Positions 35,601 to 47,433 of a DNA stretch of 64,000 nt are shown here, piece by piece. How positions within the stretch are numbered: the first letter of the stretch is position 1; each line of letters opens with the position of its first letter. The notes below the pieces were generated by a model, which saw only the letters and a list, made by a program, of their open reading frames with translations, was not told where the DNA came from and ran no database searches. A program made the position numbers and the translations under genes. Source of the stretch: Flaveria trinervia (lineage: Eukaryota; Streptophyta; Magnoliopsida; Asterales; Asteraceae); contig CM046451.1 in assembly GCA_025506515.1 (NCBI GenBank), forward strand, positions 65,551,635-65,615,634, in the 5' to 3' direction.

Positions 35601-38440
35601 ATGACCACTCCCTCCAATGATCCTCACAATACTGGTTCCTCAACCAAGCCTCCTATGCTGGTTAGGAATGAGTATAACATATGGCAAAGACGTATGCTCC
35701 ATCACCTGTCTGTTAACAGCGCAGGGTGTTGGACATCAGTGGTACATGGTCCACACAAGCCTATGGTGAATAACCCGGAAACCAATCAAATGGTTCCGAA
35801 GAGGAGGGAGCAATACTCAGATGAGGATAAAAGTTGCTTGAGATTGATGCAAAAGCCCATGGAATTCTGGCCATGGCTTTGCCCAATGAAATCTATTCTG
35901 GGCTAATGCATCATGAAACTGCCCATGACCTCTGGATTGCTTTGAAAGAACAATTTGGAGGAACAGATGAGGTCTTGGCAAATAATAGAGAAATTCTTGC
36001 CCAACAATATGAGACATTCTCTCATAGAAAGGGTGAGACACTGACTCAACAATATGAGCGGTTTTCTTGTTTGATCTCTGAACTAAAAATGGTCAAACTT
36101 GAATACACCAATATTCAGATGAATAACAGATTTCTCAGATCACTGCCTGAGAGATGGGACACATATACTATTGTCCTACGCTCCAGTGCAAGTTTGGACA
36201 AACTATCTCTCACCCAACTCCATGGGAAATTGCTCACTTTTGAGAGAGAGATAGAACAGAAGAGAAAGCTGTCTTCATCTGGAAAGCTCACTGAAGACTT
36301 TATACAAGGCAACACTGCCTTGGTGGGTCATGAGTCAGAATATGCTGCATCTGAATGCCAGTATGATGAGCATATTATTTCTCTTCGAGCACTTCTAATT
36401 CTGCATTTGTAAGTGTTGATGGTCAGTTTACTGGAGGTAATAATGACAATTTATGTTTCATTATGGATGATCTCAAGGGGATTGCTGATGATGACTTAGA
36501 AGAGATGGATATTTTGAGCCAAATGGCCTTGATAAATATCAGATCTCAGAAGTTCTACAAAAGAACTGGAAGAAAATTCCCAGGACTCTCTGGCAAAACC
36601 AAAGTTGGTTTTGACAAGAGCAAGTTGAGGTGTCACAAATGCCAACGGCTTGGACACTTTGCAAGAGAGTGTAGATCAACTGGATCAAACTCTACTGCAC
36701 CCTTTGTGACTTTTCCTGGCAACAGTCAACAAAACAGAGGGCAACATCCTGTCACATCTAGTCATCATCCTCAACAACAATCTCCGGCATATTTTGTTCC
36801 TCAGGGTCAAATGCCTTATCAGTACCCTTGTTATTACATGCCACAGTCAAGTCAAGTTCAAGTTCCTATGACACCACAACCTCATGCATTACCAGAACCT
36901 CAGCCTTCCCTATCTCATCAACAACCTTCATTCAACAACACAGCTTCTTCACCCCAGGAGTTGTTGACTGGAGCAGTTTACCAGATGACTTGTCTGGTCA
37001 TGATCAACTGTTCTCAGGTGCTGGTCAACATGGTGGTGACAGTCCCTTTGGGAATCTAGCTCTTATGGCTTTGGAGTCTGCTGATACTTCATCTTCCAAT
37101 GCCTCTACACCTCAGGTATCACAGGTATCCTCTGAGGCAAAAGCCAAATTATGTTCTGAACAATGCATAGCAGCATTTGCTTCCATTAGAGAAGCAAATG
37201 TAGCTTTAATTAATAAGAACATTGAGCTAGAACAAGTAATTTCCAAAAACAAAGCTGAGTTTGAGTTTGTGCTCAAAGATAAAAATGATGAGGTTTATAA
37301 ACTGAATTGCAAAATAATTGATGATAAGGCTAGAGAAGATGTACTTTTAGAGAAGTACAAAGATCTCAAAGAAACCCTTGCAGTTACCCAGGTCGAGTGT
37401 GATAGATGGGTACAATCATGCAAAGGTTTTGAAATGCTTCTTAGTAAGCAATCTGCTTCAAATGTGAAGTTTGGAATTGGTTACAATCACACTGCTCCAC
37501 CTACAGATTTTACCCCAAGAGCAGAGGTAGAATCTGATGGTGAGAGTGATAACCAATCCATCAAGTCATGTGATCTACCTTCTGATACAGCACAATCAGA
37601 AGTAGCAGTCAGTATCAAGTCCTCTTTGAACCTATCAGCTGATGTTGATGGTCCAAATGCTGACATTCACATGATCAATAAGTTGATCAACTCAGGAGTC
37701 AATCCTGAAGGTCCTGAAAGGACTGGAGAGCAGGATTCAACTCCTGAAGTTCAAACTTCAACTGCTGTCAGTACTGAAGAGAAGAAAACTGGCAGTAGAA
37801 AGAGTTTGAAGACTACTAAAGATGCTGTCAAGAAAGCAACCAATGCTTCCAAAGCATTGAAGAACAAGTCTTCTGTTGCTTCACCATCTTTAGTTGATGA
37901 TCACCTAAGATGAAGAAGAAACCATGTGAAGTATGTGGTTTGTTCAATCATCTTACAGATGATTGTTGGTACAAAAGAGGTTCCAAACTCAACACAAGGG
38001 AAGAAATTAATGAGAAAATGGTAAAAATGAAAACTGAGTTTGAGACCACATTTGTATCAGCAACATCAAATCCTGTAACCCTTAAGTCCTTAAAGCAATC
38101 CAAAAGGAAGGAGTTAACGGTGACAGCTGAGGGTGCTCAAAAGAAGAAGGTGCAACATAGGACCTTATCTAACTCCACTAGCAATGTGTCTGATGAGCTG
38201 AAAGCTTTATCACAAAATCAGACACAGCTGGTGATGATGGTACAACATCTGTTGGGTAGAGTTAACCAACTAGATTCTCCTATGTTGAAACCACAGAAAA
38301 GGAGGTCTAAGCCAAAGGACTCCTCTTCTGCACCATCTTCTTCCTCTCAGGCTGTTGTTACAAATAAACATGCTAGTTTACCATCTATTGATGAGACCAG
38401 GCCCAAAACCAAAAAGGTTTGGGTCTCTAAAACTAACTGA
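35601..38440 (+). pseudogene. Element M gag (about 945 codons, four frame breaks)
   Basis: ATG at 35601, 220 bases after the PBS. Parts: UBN2-type gag core (35601-36300, including Asp-Leu-Trp-Ile-Ala-Leu near 35925); zinc knuckle Cys-His-Lys-Cys-x4-His-x4-Cys at about 36630-36675; Gln/Pro-rich stretch (36690-36960); coiled coil (37140-37440) ending in Leu-Leu-Ser-Lys-Gln-Ser-Ala; Ser/Thr/Glu-rich part; Cys/His segment after 37910 (Cys-Glu-Val-Cys-Gly, His, Cys-Trp); Lys-rich tail. Frame breaks lie near 35830, 36390-36460, 36960-37020 and 37905; at 37905 A shows the intact version. TGA at 38438-38440 ends gag in the pol frame. Gag builds the particle and binds RNA. Confidence 0.88.
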
Positions 38441-38460
38441 TTGTTTATTATTGCAGGTTC
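38429..38460 (+). promoter_or_regulatory. Gag-pol boundary: stop codon within a 3' splice site-like sequence
   Basis: ACTAAC (branch-point-like) overlaps the gag stop TGA, followed by a T-rich stretch and TTGCAG before the first pol residues. Element A has the same layout with TAA and TTTTGCAG (1278-1305). Gag and pol share one frame on either side. I could not identify a donor site. Confidence 0.45.
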
Positions 38461-41400
38461 TTCAACATGCCAAAATAGCATCTGGTATGTAGACAGTGGG
38501 GGATCCATGCACATGACTGGGAACATCTCTCTTCTTCATGACTACTCTCAAGGAAAGAAGGGATTTGTCTCTTTTGGCAATGATGCTAGGGGTTACATCA
38601 TCGGTAAGGGCTTTGTCTCCAATGGAGAAATCAAATTTGATGATGTTAATCATGTGGAAAATCTCAAGTACAACCTCTTGAGTGTCAGTCAAATGTGTGA
38701 TAAAGGCCATGTTGCCCTTTTCACAAGTCAAAACTGTAGGATTCTGTCATCCAAAGTTTTGCCCTTGATTGACAAGGTGTTGGATGATCACACTCTCCTG
38801 AAAGCCAACAGGACAGGAAGAGTGTATGCCTTAGATCTCTCTAAGAAGATAGATCTCAAAGGTAATCCTTGCCTATTTTCCAAAGCCTCTTTTCAAGAAT
38901 CTAAACTATGGCACAGGAGGCTTGGTCATGTTAATCTCAAAAACATGAATCAGCTTAGCCACAATAGTTTAGTCAGAGGCTTACCAATAAAGGAGTTCCA
39001 CTGTGATGAAACTTGCACTGCTTGTTTAAAAGGAAAACAGCACAAGGTCTCATTTCCTCCTATTGAAGTGTCCAAGTCCACTGCCTGCTTGCAATTACTG
39101 CATATGGATCTATTTGGTCCTGTGAGAGTAATGAGCATGGCAAAGAAGAAATACTGTCTGGTAATTGTGGATGATTACTCCAGATTTGTATGGACTTTCT
39201 TTCTACATTCAAAGGATGGGGCTGCTCAGAAGATTATCCACTTTGTGCTGTACATTGAGAAGCAGTATTCCCTTCCAGTCAAGTGTATTAGGAGTGATAA
39301 TGGAACTGAGTTCAGAAATCATACACTTGATGACTTCTATCTCTCAAAGGGAATCAAAAGGCAGTTCAGCATTCCAAGGACTCCGGAACAAAATGGAGTA
39401 GTGGAGAGAAAGAACAGGACCCTCATTGAAGCTGCAAGGTCCATGCTGGCTGACTCAGGTTTGCCATTGACCTTTTGGGCCGAAGCTGTCAACACAGCTT
39501 GTTATGTGCAAAATAGAGTTTTAGTAAATCAGAGGTTGATGAAGACTCCATATGAAGTTCTCCATCATTTGGCTCCACTGATTTCATTTTTCAAAGCATT
39601 TGGGTGTCCCTGTTTTATTCTCAACACAAAGGATCAACTCCACAAATTTGATCCTAAGGTGGATGCAGGATACTTTGTTGGTTATTCATCTACTTGCAAA
39701 GCATACAGAGTCTTCAACTGCAGAACAAAGATGGTTGAAGAAACTCTACATGTTAAGTTTAATGAATCTCCAAAGGACAAGATTCCACAAAGTCCTGTGG
39801 AGTTATTTGATCTGGACATACTGCAATATGTTCCTTATCAAACTCCTGCTGTTGCTCCTGTCAACAGTTCACCACCTGGTGGTACTGCTGATGATGATGA
39901 TGATTGCAGTACTCACCTCTTCAGGTTTAGTGATCAGCTGCCTGATTCAACTAGACCTGATGTTCCTGTAGCGCCAGTAGCACCATCCACAACAAATGCT
40001 GATGAGATTTCTTCGAATTCAACTTCCTTTGAATTACCATCCACTGATTGGTTTCAAGGAAATGATTCACCATCACCATCTGTTGCTGCTGAACCGGCTA
40101 CAAACACTTGCACAGATCTCATTGTGTATCAAGATCTGAAGAATCACCCCATGTCTCAAATCATTGGTGATATCACTGCTGGAGTATCAACAAGAAGTCA
40201 ATTGTCAAATTTCTGCTTCTATGCTCTCTTCATCAGTCAGCAAGAGCCAAAGAATTATCACATTGCTTTAAAGGACAATGGATGGGTTGATGCCATGCAG
40301 CTTGAGCTTCTTCAGTTCAAGAAACAGCAAGTGTGGGAACTGGTTCCTCTACCTCCAGGTAAGTGTGCAATAGGCACTAAATGGGTGTTTAGGAACAAAA
40401 CTGATGAAAATGGGCTTATTGTTAAGAACAAGGCCAGACTGGTTGTTCAGGGGTTTGCACAAGAAGAAGGTATTGATTATGATGAAACCTTTGCCCCTGT
40501 AGCCAGACTGGAAGCAATTCGATTGTTTTTAGCTTATGCTGCTTATCAAAAACTTAAAGTCTTTCAAATGGATGTCAAAAGTGCATTTTTGTATGGAAAA
40601 GTTAAAGAAGAGGTTTGTATGTCAACCTCCAGGCTTTGAGGACAACAAACATCCTAATTGGGTGTATAAGCTTGATAAAGCTCTTTATGGGTTAAAACAA
40701 GCTCCCAGAGCCTGGTATGAGACATTATCAAACTTTCTTCTGGAAAACAATTTCACTAGAGGCTCCATAGACAAGACTTTATTTATTAAGAAAGCTGGGC
40801 AGCATAATCTACTTGTTCAAATTTATGTAGATGATATTATTTTTGCATCCTCTGATCCAAAGTTGTGTGATGCCTTTACAAAGTTGATGCAACAGAAGTT
40901 TGAAATGAGTGCCATGGGAGAATTACAGTTCTTTCTGGGGTTGCAAATCAAACAAAAGGCTGATGGAATTTTTATTCATCAATCCAAATATACAAAAGAT
41001 CTTTTGCAAAAGTTTGATTTACAAAACTGTAAGCCCTGTTCTACTCCCATGAGCAGCACCACACAACTGGACTCAGATCAGAAAGGTAAAGTGGTTGATG
41101 AAACACTTTACAGATGTATGATTGGGTCCTTGATGTATTTAACAGCTTCTAGACCAGATATTATGTTTGCTACATGTGTTTGTGCTAGATTTCAGGCTGC
41201 ACCTAAAGAGTCTCATCTGATTGCAGTCAAGAGGATCTTTAGATATCTGCAAGGCACTCCATCTCTAGGTTTATGGTATTCTACCAGACATTCTGGTAAA
41301 TTAGTTGCTTTTTCTGACAGTGACTATGCAGGGTGTAAGTTGACCAGGAAATCAACTTCTGGTGGATGTCAATTCCTAGGCAACTGCTTAATTTCTTGGC

Positions 41401-41768
41401 AGAGCAAGAAACAGACCTCAGTTGCTACATCCACTGCGGAAGCAGAGTACATTGCTGCTGCAAGCTGTACATCTCAGGTACTCTGGCTTCAAAACCAACT
41501 TTTGGATTATGGCATTACAGAGACTAAGACTCCATTGTTAATGGATAGTGCTTCAGCTCTTTGCATTGTCAAAAATCCAGTCCAGCACTCTAGGACCAAA
41601 CATATAGAGATCAGACATCATTTTATAAGGGATTGTTTTGAAAAAGGTCTGATTGATCCTAAGTTTGTGCCCAGTGCTGATGAGCTTGCAGACATTTTTA
41701 CTAAGCCTTTGGATAGTTCAACTTTCCAAAACCTGGTGTTAAGGCTTGGTATGCTGCAGCTAGAATAG
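38441..41768 (+). pseudogene. Element M pol: protease, integrase, RT, RNase H (one 2-base frame break)
   Basis: About 1,110 codons directly after the gag stop, in the same frame. Protease Trp-Tyr-Val-Asp18-Ser-Gly; pre-integrase zinc region around residues 155-200; integrase catalytic Asp244, Asp286 and Glu322 (35-residue second gap, the retroviral DD35E pattern); acidic Asp run near 39890; RT from about 40285 with Tyr-Val-Asp-Asp at 40824-40835; RNase H with Ser-Asp-Ser-Asp-Tyr near 41315 and Glu-Ala-Glu-Tyr near 41450; TAG at 41766-41768. The only break is near 40610, where two bases of a TATG repeat are missing compared with A. All catalytic residues I checked are present. There is no ATG at the start, so pol must come by readthrough, splicing or fusion. 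Confidence 0.93.
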
Positions 41769-42527
41769 GTGACAACTACTGATGATCTCAGTAATTCATA
41801 TTGATGATCATGAGTGCCTGTCACATATAAGTACTGATGAGCTCTTTTAACCTCAGTAGTTTTTATAACTACTGAAGGCTAAAAGTTCTCACAAGTACTG
41901 AAGTACTTCATCTGTTCTAAACTACTGAAGTAGTTACAACTACTGATGCAGTCATAACTACTGAAATCAGTAAAAACAGATAAGTACTGATGTCCTATGA
42001 AACAACTGAAATCAGCCATAAAGACTGATGAATGTGTTGAGGACAGTTTGAAACAGCTGAAAAGCTAAGAATTGACGAAAACAGCTGAAGAGAACTTTCT
42101 CCTCAGTCGTTTGTACCACTGCTGTTTCATTTTAAACAACTGAAGCAAAACCACGTCTTCAGCAGTTTTATAACTACTGATGACCAATACCAAGTCTTCA
42201 GTTGTTTACAACAGCTGATGACAAAACCACTGTCTTCAGTAGTTTCATAACTACTGATGACAAACACCATGTCCTCAGTTGTTTCAATCACCTGAAGTCA
42301 AAACCACGGTCTTCAGTAGTTTTCTAAACTACTGATGCCTAACACCGCGACTTCAGCTGTTTCAACGTCTGAAAGGATAATACCATGTCAACGGTCGTTT
42401 AAAACTACTGATGACTAACACCACATCCTTCATCTTCGTTCCTCACCCGTACCCTATAAATACCCTTAACCTGAGCTCTCCATGCTTCATCTTCTTCAAA
42501 CCTAACGTTCCTCTCCAACAAATTTCC
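41769..42527 (+). repeat. Element M pol-to-3'-ORF spacer with hairpin-forming repeats
   Basis: 759 bases without a coding frame. Inverted repeats with arms CAGTAGTT/AACTACTG and 3-5 base loops lie at 41854-41874, 42160-42179, 42237-42256 and 42314-42334, in a loose tandem of about 75 bases with CTGATGACTAACACC between. A TATA box follows at 42455. Confidence 0.85.
42455..42462 (+). promoter_or_regulatory. Candidate internal promoter TATA box before the 3' ORF
   Basis: TATAAATA in a C-rich context, 66 bases before the ATG at 42528. A has TTTAAATA in the same place. It could drive a separate mRNA for the 3' ORF, which otherwise lies 7 kb downstream on the genomic RNA. Confidence 0.45.
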
Positions 42528-45500
42528 ATGGCGTCTATGCAAATTAAACCGCGACACAACTGTGTTGCCTACCTCACAAAATCGCCGATCTGGACTAAGT
42601 TCGATACTGCTATCGATCTTATGGTTCAGTCCCAATACAACAAGGCATTCCTTCTGAACCCCGTTTTAACTACCGAATCCTTGAACCAATTTTGGATGAA
42701 CGTTAATGTTACTACTGAGGAGAGCAACACACGATCCCTCCGGTCAGTCGTCAACAACAAAGAAGTAGTGATTACTCCTGCAACAATCCGTAAAATTCTT
42801 CAACTGAGTGATGCTACCTCTCCTGCTGGATATCCGAAGGGCACCATAGATCTATCATTTGCTCAGCATGGATATCAAGGTGATCTCAGTGCCACCACCA
42901 TCATGAAGAAACACTTTAATGACGCTGAGCGCCTGATCTTTCACATGGTCAATGTATGTTTGGCCCCTAAGACATCGTCTTGGGATCAAATGTCCACCAA
43001 ATGGCAGCAGGTATTGTATTCTATCCTTGAGCAACAACCACTGAACTTTTCAGAATTAATATTTTCAGAGCTCAAAGATATGGCTCAAAAACTAACTGCC
43101 AACCGTTGGATACTTATCCACGGTTCATAATGGCCATTATAATAGACCAGCTTAATGCTGAGGGACTTGTTGGCTTGGGAGTCCCTGCTACGGCTGTTTT
43201 GCCAGAAGTATACTCCCGGCACAACTCCGACCGGACACTCAACTGGCTGCCAAGCTGCGAAAACCCACGCAGCTGGAACCCACAGCCACCACCTCCAAAT
43301 CCAATGTCCCCACCAAACCCACCAAAAAGAAACCCAAAATGGCTACTCAGGGAATTGAGTCCCCTGAGGATGCTCCTGCACAACAAACGCAGGATATATC
43401 CACTAGTCCAAACCCCCTAGTGGATACCATGACTCCTCCAGCCACAGCCGCTCAGGCTTCCTCTCAACAGGAGCCTGCAGCAACCCAAGGGGCACCTACT
43501 TATCTGGGATCTTCCTCACTTGAGGAGATTGCCATTGAAGAGCACCATCCACCCCAGGTGCACACTGCTTCTACCCCTGTACCCCAAACAACCGCCCCTC
43601 ACAGCCCAACTTTAATAGTTGCTCAAGTGCTGACTCAATTGCACTCCTCACCCCCTCCCCAGAAACCACTTATTACTGGGAATACCTCTACAATTGAGGG
43701 GGAGGAACACAGTGCACCTGAGAACCCACAGCACAGGGGTTTCCCAATTCTATCTCCTGGTGTAGAGAAGGAGCTTAGAATATCTAGTGAGGCTGCCACC
43801 TCCTCTGACTCAGCACATGACCAGAGTGAGGCTGGTAACATTGCTAAGACCTCCCTAGAGGCAACAGCTGATGATGGACATTGTCCTGAGGCTGGAAGTC
43901 CCCAGTACCAAGCACAAGGGGCACATGCACCAACTGGTCTACACCCAGTGCATGTCCATCCTGCTCTAAGCAGGAGGTCAGGTGATTCAGTATCAACTGA
44001 TGATGACCTGAGCTTCTTCTTCGATGTAGTTGCTCAAAACACCATTCTAGAGGATGAGGTTAGCAGACTCAAAGAGCTGCTGGCCAAGATGTCTCAGGAT
44101 GCAAGTCCATCTGCCACATCATACACCCACAGATGGCACCTTCCCTTGAAGGTTTCCAAACACAGAGCCACCCCAAAATCAACCACCTGCCTCTGCTTCA
44201 GGCCCTACTTCTCAGGAACAGAACCCTCCTGAGCAAATAGGTGCTGCACTCAAAAATTCCCTCCCTCTCATCACCCCCCTAATCACTGATATAGTGATCA
44301 AAGCCCTTGATGAGAGGCTTTCCTCAACATTACAGCCCTTGGTTGATGCTGCTGTCCACAAGACTCTTTCTGCGGTCTCAACCCCTTCCTCCAATGCAAC
44401 CAAAAAGGGGGAGAGTCCTGCAGTGAAAGAACAGAAGAGGAAAAGATCCGAGGAAAAGAAGGAAGCGAAGCAAGCCCAAAAGGAAAGAACAGCAACCAAT
44501 GCTCACCTACAAGCGAAAGAAAGGTGCTGATGAGCACATTGCTGAAGATAAAGCCTTGGAGCTACTGATAAAGAGGCTGATGCCGAACACAGTAGATCAA
44601 TGGACAACATCATTGATCAGCTGTTCAGGCAAGGTCATGACACCAACAAACTTGACTCTGAGATTCGACGACTAGAGATTGAAGAAATCCAGAATAGATG
44701 GGCAAGTTATGAAGTGTTAGAAAGAGAAAGGCTAGAAATCATGATAAGATTTATTGCAAAATATCTTGGAAGATCAATGATTGAGATCAAAGCTTGGTCC
44801 AGGGACAGTATCTTGGCAATCACCACCAAGATCTGTTCGTCTGAAGCATACACTAAGGGGCTTGTTATTGAAGCTTTGAATGAAGTGGGTGCTGGGAGCA
44901 GGACTGAGCTAGCAAAGCAATCAAAAGCCACACTCACCTCAAGGATGCTAGCACAGCCTGTCAACATTCCCACACCAAAACCACCCAAACACAACCCACC
45001 AAACCAACTCCCTTTCCCTCAAAACCCATAGCCGATGATATACCCTTGAAGAAGAAGAGAAGGATATTGAGGCTAGAAGAGATGAAGAAGATGATGAAGA
45101 CAGGCTGCCGCTATCAGCTGTGATTCAGTTGCCTAAGGCCACAAGTCACTCCTCAGCAATTACTCCTGAAGTCCAGAGACAAATGGTTAAAGTGAAGCTA
45201 GAAGAAGAAGAGCTTCATAAACAGCATGATGAGGAATTGCTGAAGAGAGTTGACAAAGCTTATGCAGCCACATCTTCCATCATCAATATGAAGGAGCAAG
45301 CCCTCAGACTTTACACTCTCAGGCATACCTTTCAATATCAAAAGGAAAGAGTGAGGATTTGGCCTGATCCCAGGGTCTCTCACAGAATTCATAAGAACAA
45401 TATACCTCGGAGATACATTGGCCAGGTGAAAAAGATCGTAGATGAAGTGATCTCTCTGGTCTTTGTAGTTTCACCCTGGGAAATCCTAGAAGACTTCAAG

Positions 45501-45820
45501 AAGGCCTACAAAGCTAATCTAACCCCTCAGAAGATGCTGGAAAACAAAATAGTGAAAAAGGGGTTAGTTTACAAGAGGCTTGAGGAAGTCAGGAAAAATG
45601 AGCTCCAGTTGTTCCTAGAGGTAATCCACCCGGATGAGTTTGCTTACAGGTAATAACAACTGTGGAGCTAAAGAATGGGAAACAGGCCAAATACCTGTCT
45701 GAGTATTATGGGCCGGAATCATTGTTTGAAGGAGGTGCTGAAGAGCTAACCATGGAGGAACAAATCACCTTCCTTGAGGCCTACACAAGAGAGTCGTACA
45801 GACTCATTATGGGGAAGTGA
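42528..45820 (+). pseudogene. Element M 3' ORF (env-like position), about 1,095 codons with frame breaks
   Basis: ATG at 42528 is chosen because it aligns with the start in A; an upstream in-frame ATG at 42411 lies before the TATA box. Parts: conserved N-terminal globular domain (His-Asn-Cys-Val-Ala near residue 11; Trp-Gln-Gln-Val-Leu-Tyr near 43005; Tyr-Pro-Arg-Phe-Ile near 43115); Pro/Thr/Gln-rich linker (43260-44250); basic Lys-rich stretch (44400-44480); helical domain (44600-44930); Glu/Asp tract (45070-45100); conserved C-terminal domain (45180-45650) and tail ending TGA at 45818-45820. Shifts near 43105, 43250, 44140, 44540, 45030 and 45650. No transmembrane helix or signal peptide. 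Resembles uncharacterised Asteraceae retroelement proteins from memory. Function unknown. Confidence 0.75.
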
Positions 45821-46036
45821 ATCTCATGAATGGGATAACAACTCTGTGTCCAGTTCCCCAAAACAGAGTTCCCATTCATACTCTGCCAAACAAATATTTG
45901 AGGTTCTTCCCAGGCCGGAGCGTACATGGGTCATCTTCTCTACTGATCAAGAAGGAAAAAGACCAACATTTTTGCCATCAATAAGTGGGAGTATAAATAA
46001 GTTAGAGGTTTTGGCTGCATTGGTTCAGGGGGAGTT
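45821..46036 (+). other. Element M 3' untranslated stretch and polypurine tract
   Basis: 216 bases without a gene, conserved in A, ending in CAGGGGGAGTT directly before the 3' LTR. Confidence 0.88.
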
Positions 46037-46926
46037 TGTTGGACCAAAAGAACCAATGAGCCAAGATCAGAAAACCTCTAAGTCCCACACGGTATCACAA
46101 CAACTGCTGAAAGCCTCATCAGTAGTTTGACAAGTGCTGAAGACTTCAACAGCTGAAGATCAAGTGCTGAAGACCTTAACTGCTGAAGAACCAAAGTGCT
46201 GAAGTACAACAGCTGAAGAACACAAGTGCTGAAGCTGAAAGACCAAAGTACTGAAGTACAACAGCTGAAGAGTTCACAAGTACTGAAGATCAACAACTGA
46301 TGTACAAAGTCTGAAGACAAAGACTGAAGACATCAGCTGATGATATCTACTGAAGTCATCAGCTGATGAAACGCCTGAAGGTCAAAGTCTGAAGATCAAG
46401 TACTGAAGCCTCAGTAGTTTGTCACAACTGCTGAAGAGTACTTCTTCAGTAGTTGTGATATCAGTAGTTTTATTTTCTTTGTTTCAGTAGTTTTGTAAAA
46501 CGACTGAAGAGCTTGTTCTTCAGTCGTTGTAGTTTCAGTAGTTTTATATTTTGTACTTAACTTGCTGATATGTTCTCAGTAGTTGTGAACATTTCAGTAG
46601 TTTGTTAAGAATTAGTTATTTCTGTATTGGATCTGCCAGTTGTCACTTTCCGTGATAACAGCAGTGACTGTTGCACTCTATATAAGGAGTGACAACCTTG
46701 TAATCGTGGTGCGATATGAGCAATTGAATGGAATGATTGATTGATTTGATTAGAATATTCTACATCTATAAACATCCTAGAAATCAGAAATTCATATTCT
46801 CTCCCTATAACCGTATGCGATCTTACGCTTACATATATTGTTTGCTTGCTACAATTTGTCTAATTCGTGTTGTATTCCGCTGCTTTATATTCTGATACGT
46901 CAAACTTGTGATCACTGATCCTGTCA
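46037..46926 (+). repeat. Element M 3' LTR (890 bp)
   Basis: Near-identical to 34473-35365. Differences seen are mainly small indels (for example near 46180, 46495, 46697, 46745, 46834) with very few substitutions. TATATAA at 46679-46685. Confidence 0.95.
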
Positions 46927-46931
46927 AAGTG
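46927..46931. repeat. Right TSD of element M (AAGTG)
   Basis: Matches 34468-34472. After it the 2m gag resumes. Confidence 0.93.
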
Positions 46932-47433
46932 CCCCTTAACCCTTGGCAACATTTGCCTTGGGATCGGGGTGAGGCCTCTTCTTGTACCACCTTTCTTGAT
47001 GGTGAGAATGGTTGAAAATAAACCATTTTCCCCTATGGCCGCATCAGCATTTTGAGCATAGAGTGAAGCTCACTTATGTTCTTTGTTCCTATCCGTTCAT
47101 GTTATAATTCCTGACCAAGAAGTTCTCAAACTTTTTTGACAAAGAGTTGAGATCAGAAATCCGTAGCCAACTTCTTCGAGAACGGACAATTCAGCTTGTC
47201 CTTTTTAGGTGGTCGATGTTGGCTTTTCACTTAATACATAAGATGAAACAGTTGGGTGTCATCCATACAACACACATGGAGTGCTCGAACCGTTTTGAGA
47301 GAGCCCACCCTTCTTGTTTTTGGAATGTTTCCTTCAACTGGGTTATCATGTCATATGCTCCATGATGTTCATACTACTTTTGGAGATCTGAAGTCATACT
47401 TGCCAACATGAGGCAAGACACTTGGACCGAGTC
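46932..47433 (-). pseudogene. Element 2m gag, middle part between M and G
   Basis: On the minus strand it matches 57705-58170 of 2p: from the Ser-Val-Gln-Val block through the gag helical core to the Lys-rich tail after Arg-Pro. Frame is broken by several indels. Its left end joins 34467 once M and one AAGTG are removed. Its right end joins 53486 with about 10 bases missing. Confidence 0.85.

Larger units (their letters stand above)
34473..46926 (+). mobile_element. Element M: young, nearly complete Sirevirus-like retrotransposon with 3' ORF
   Basis: 12.45 kb with LTRs of 893 and 890 bp, PBS, gag, pol, spacer, 3' ORF, PPT and a perfect 5-bp TSD. The two LTRs differ mostly by 1-2 base indels, so insertion was recent. 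It lies inside gag of 2m in opposite orientation. Frames are broken in gag (four places), once in RT and about five times in the 3' ORF, mostly by single-base changes; part may be consensus error. Confidence 0.95.

Noticed and set aside
42160..42340. TGATGA and CTGA boxes resembling C/D snoRNAs
   Set aside because: Boxes come from the repeated CAGTAGTT/CTACTGATGA motif at irregular spacing, without snoRNA terminal stems.
42411..42527. Upstream in-frame ATG for the M 3' ORF
   Set aside because: Lies before the TATA box; the start at 42528 aligns with A.
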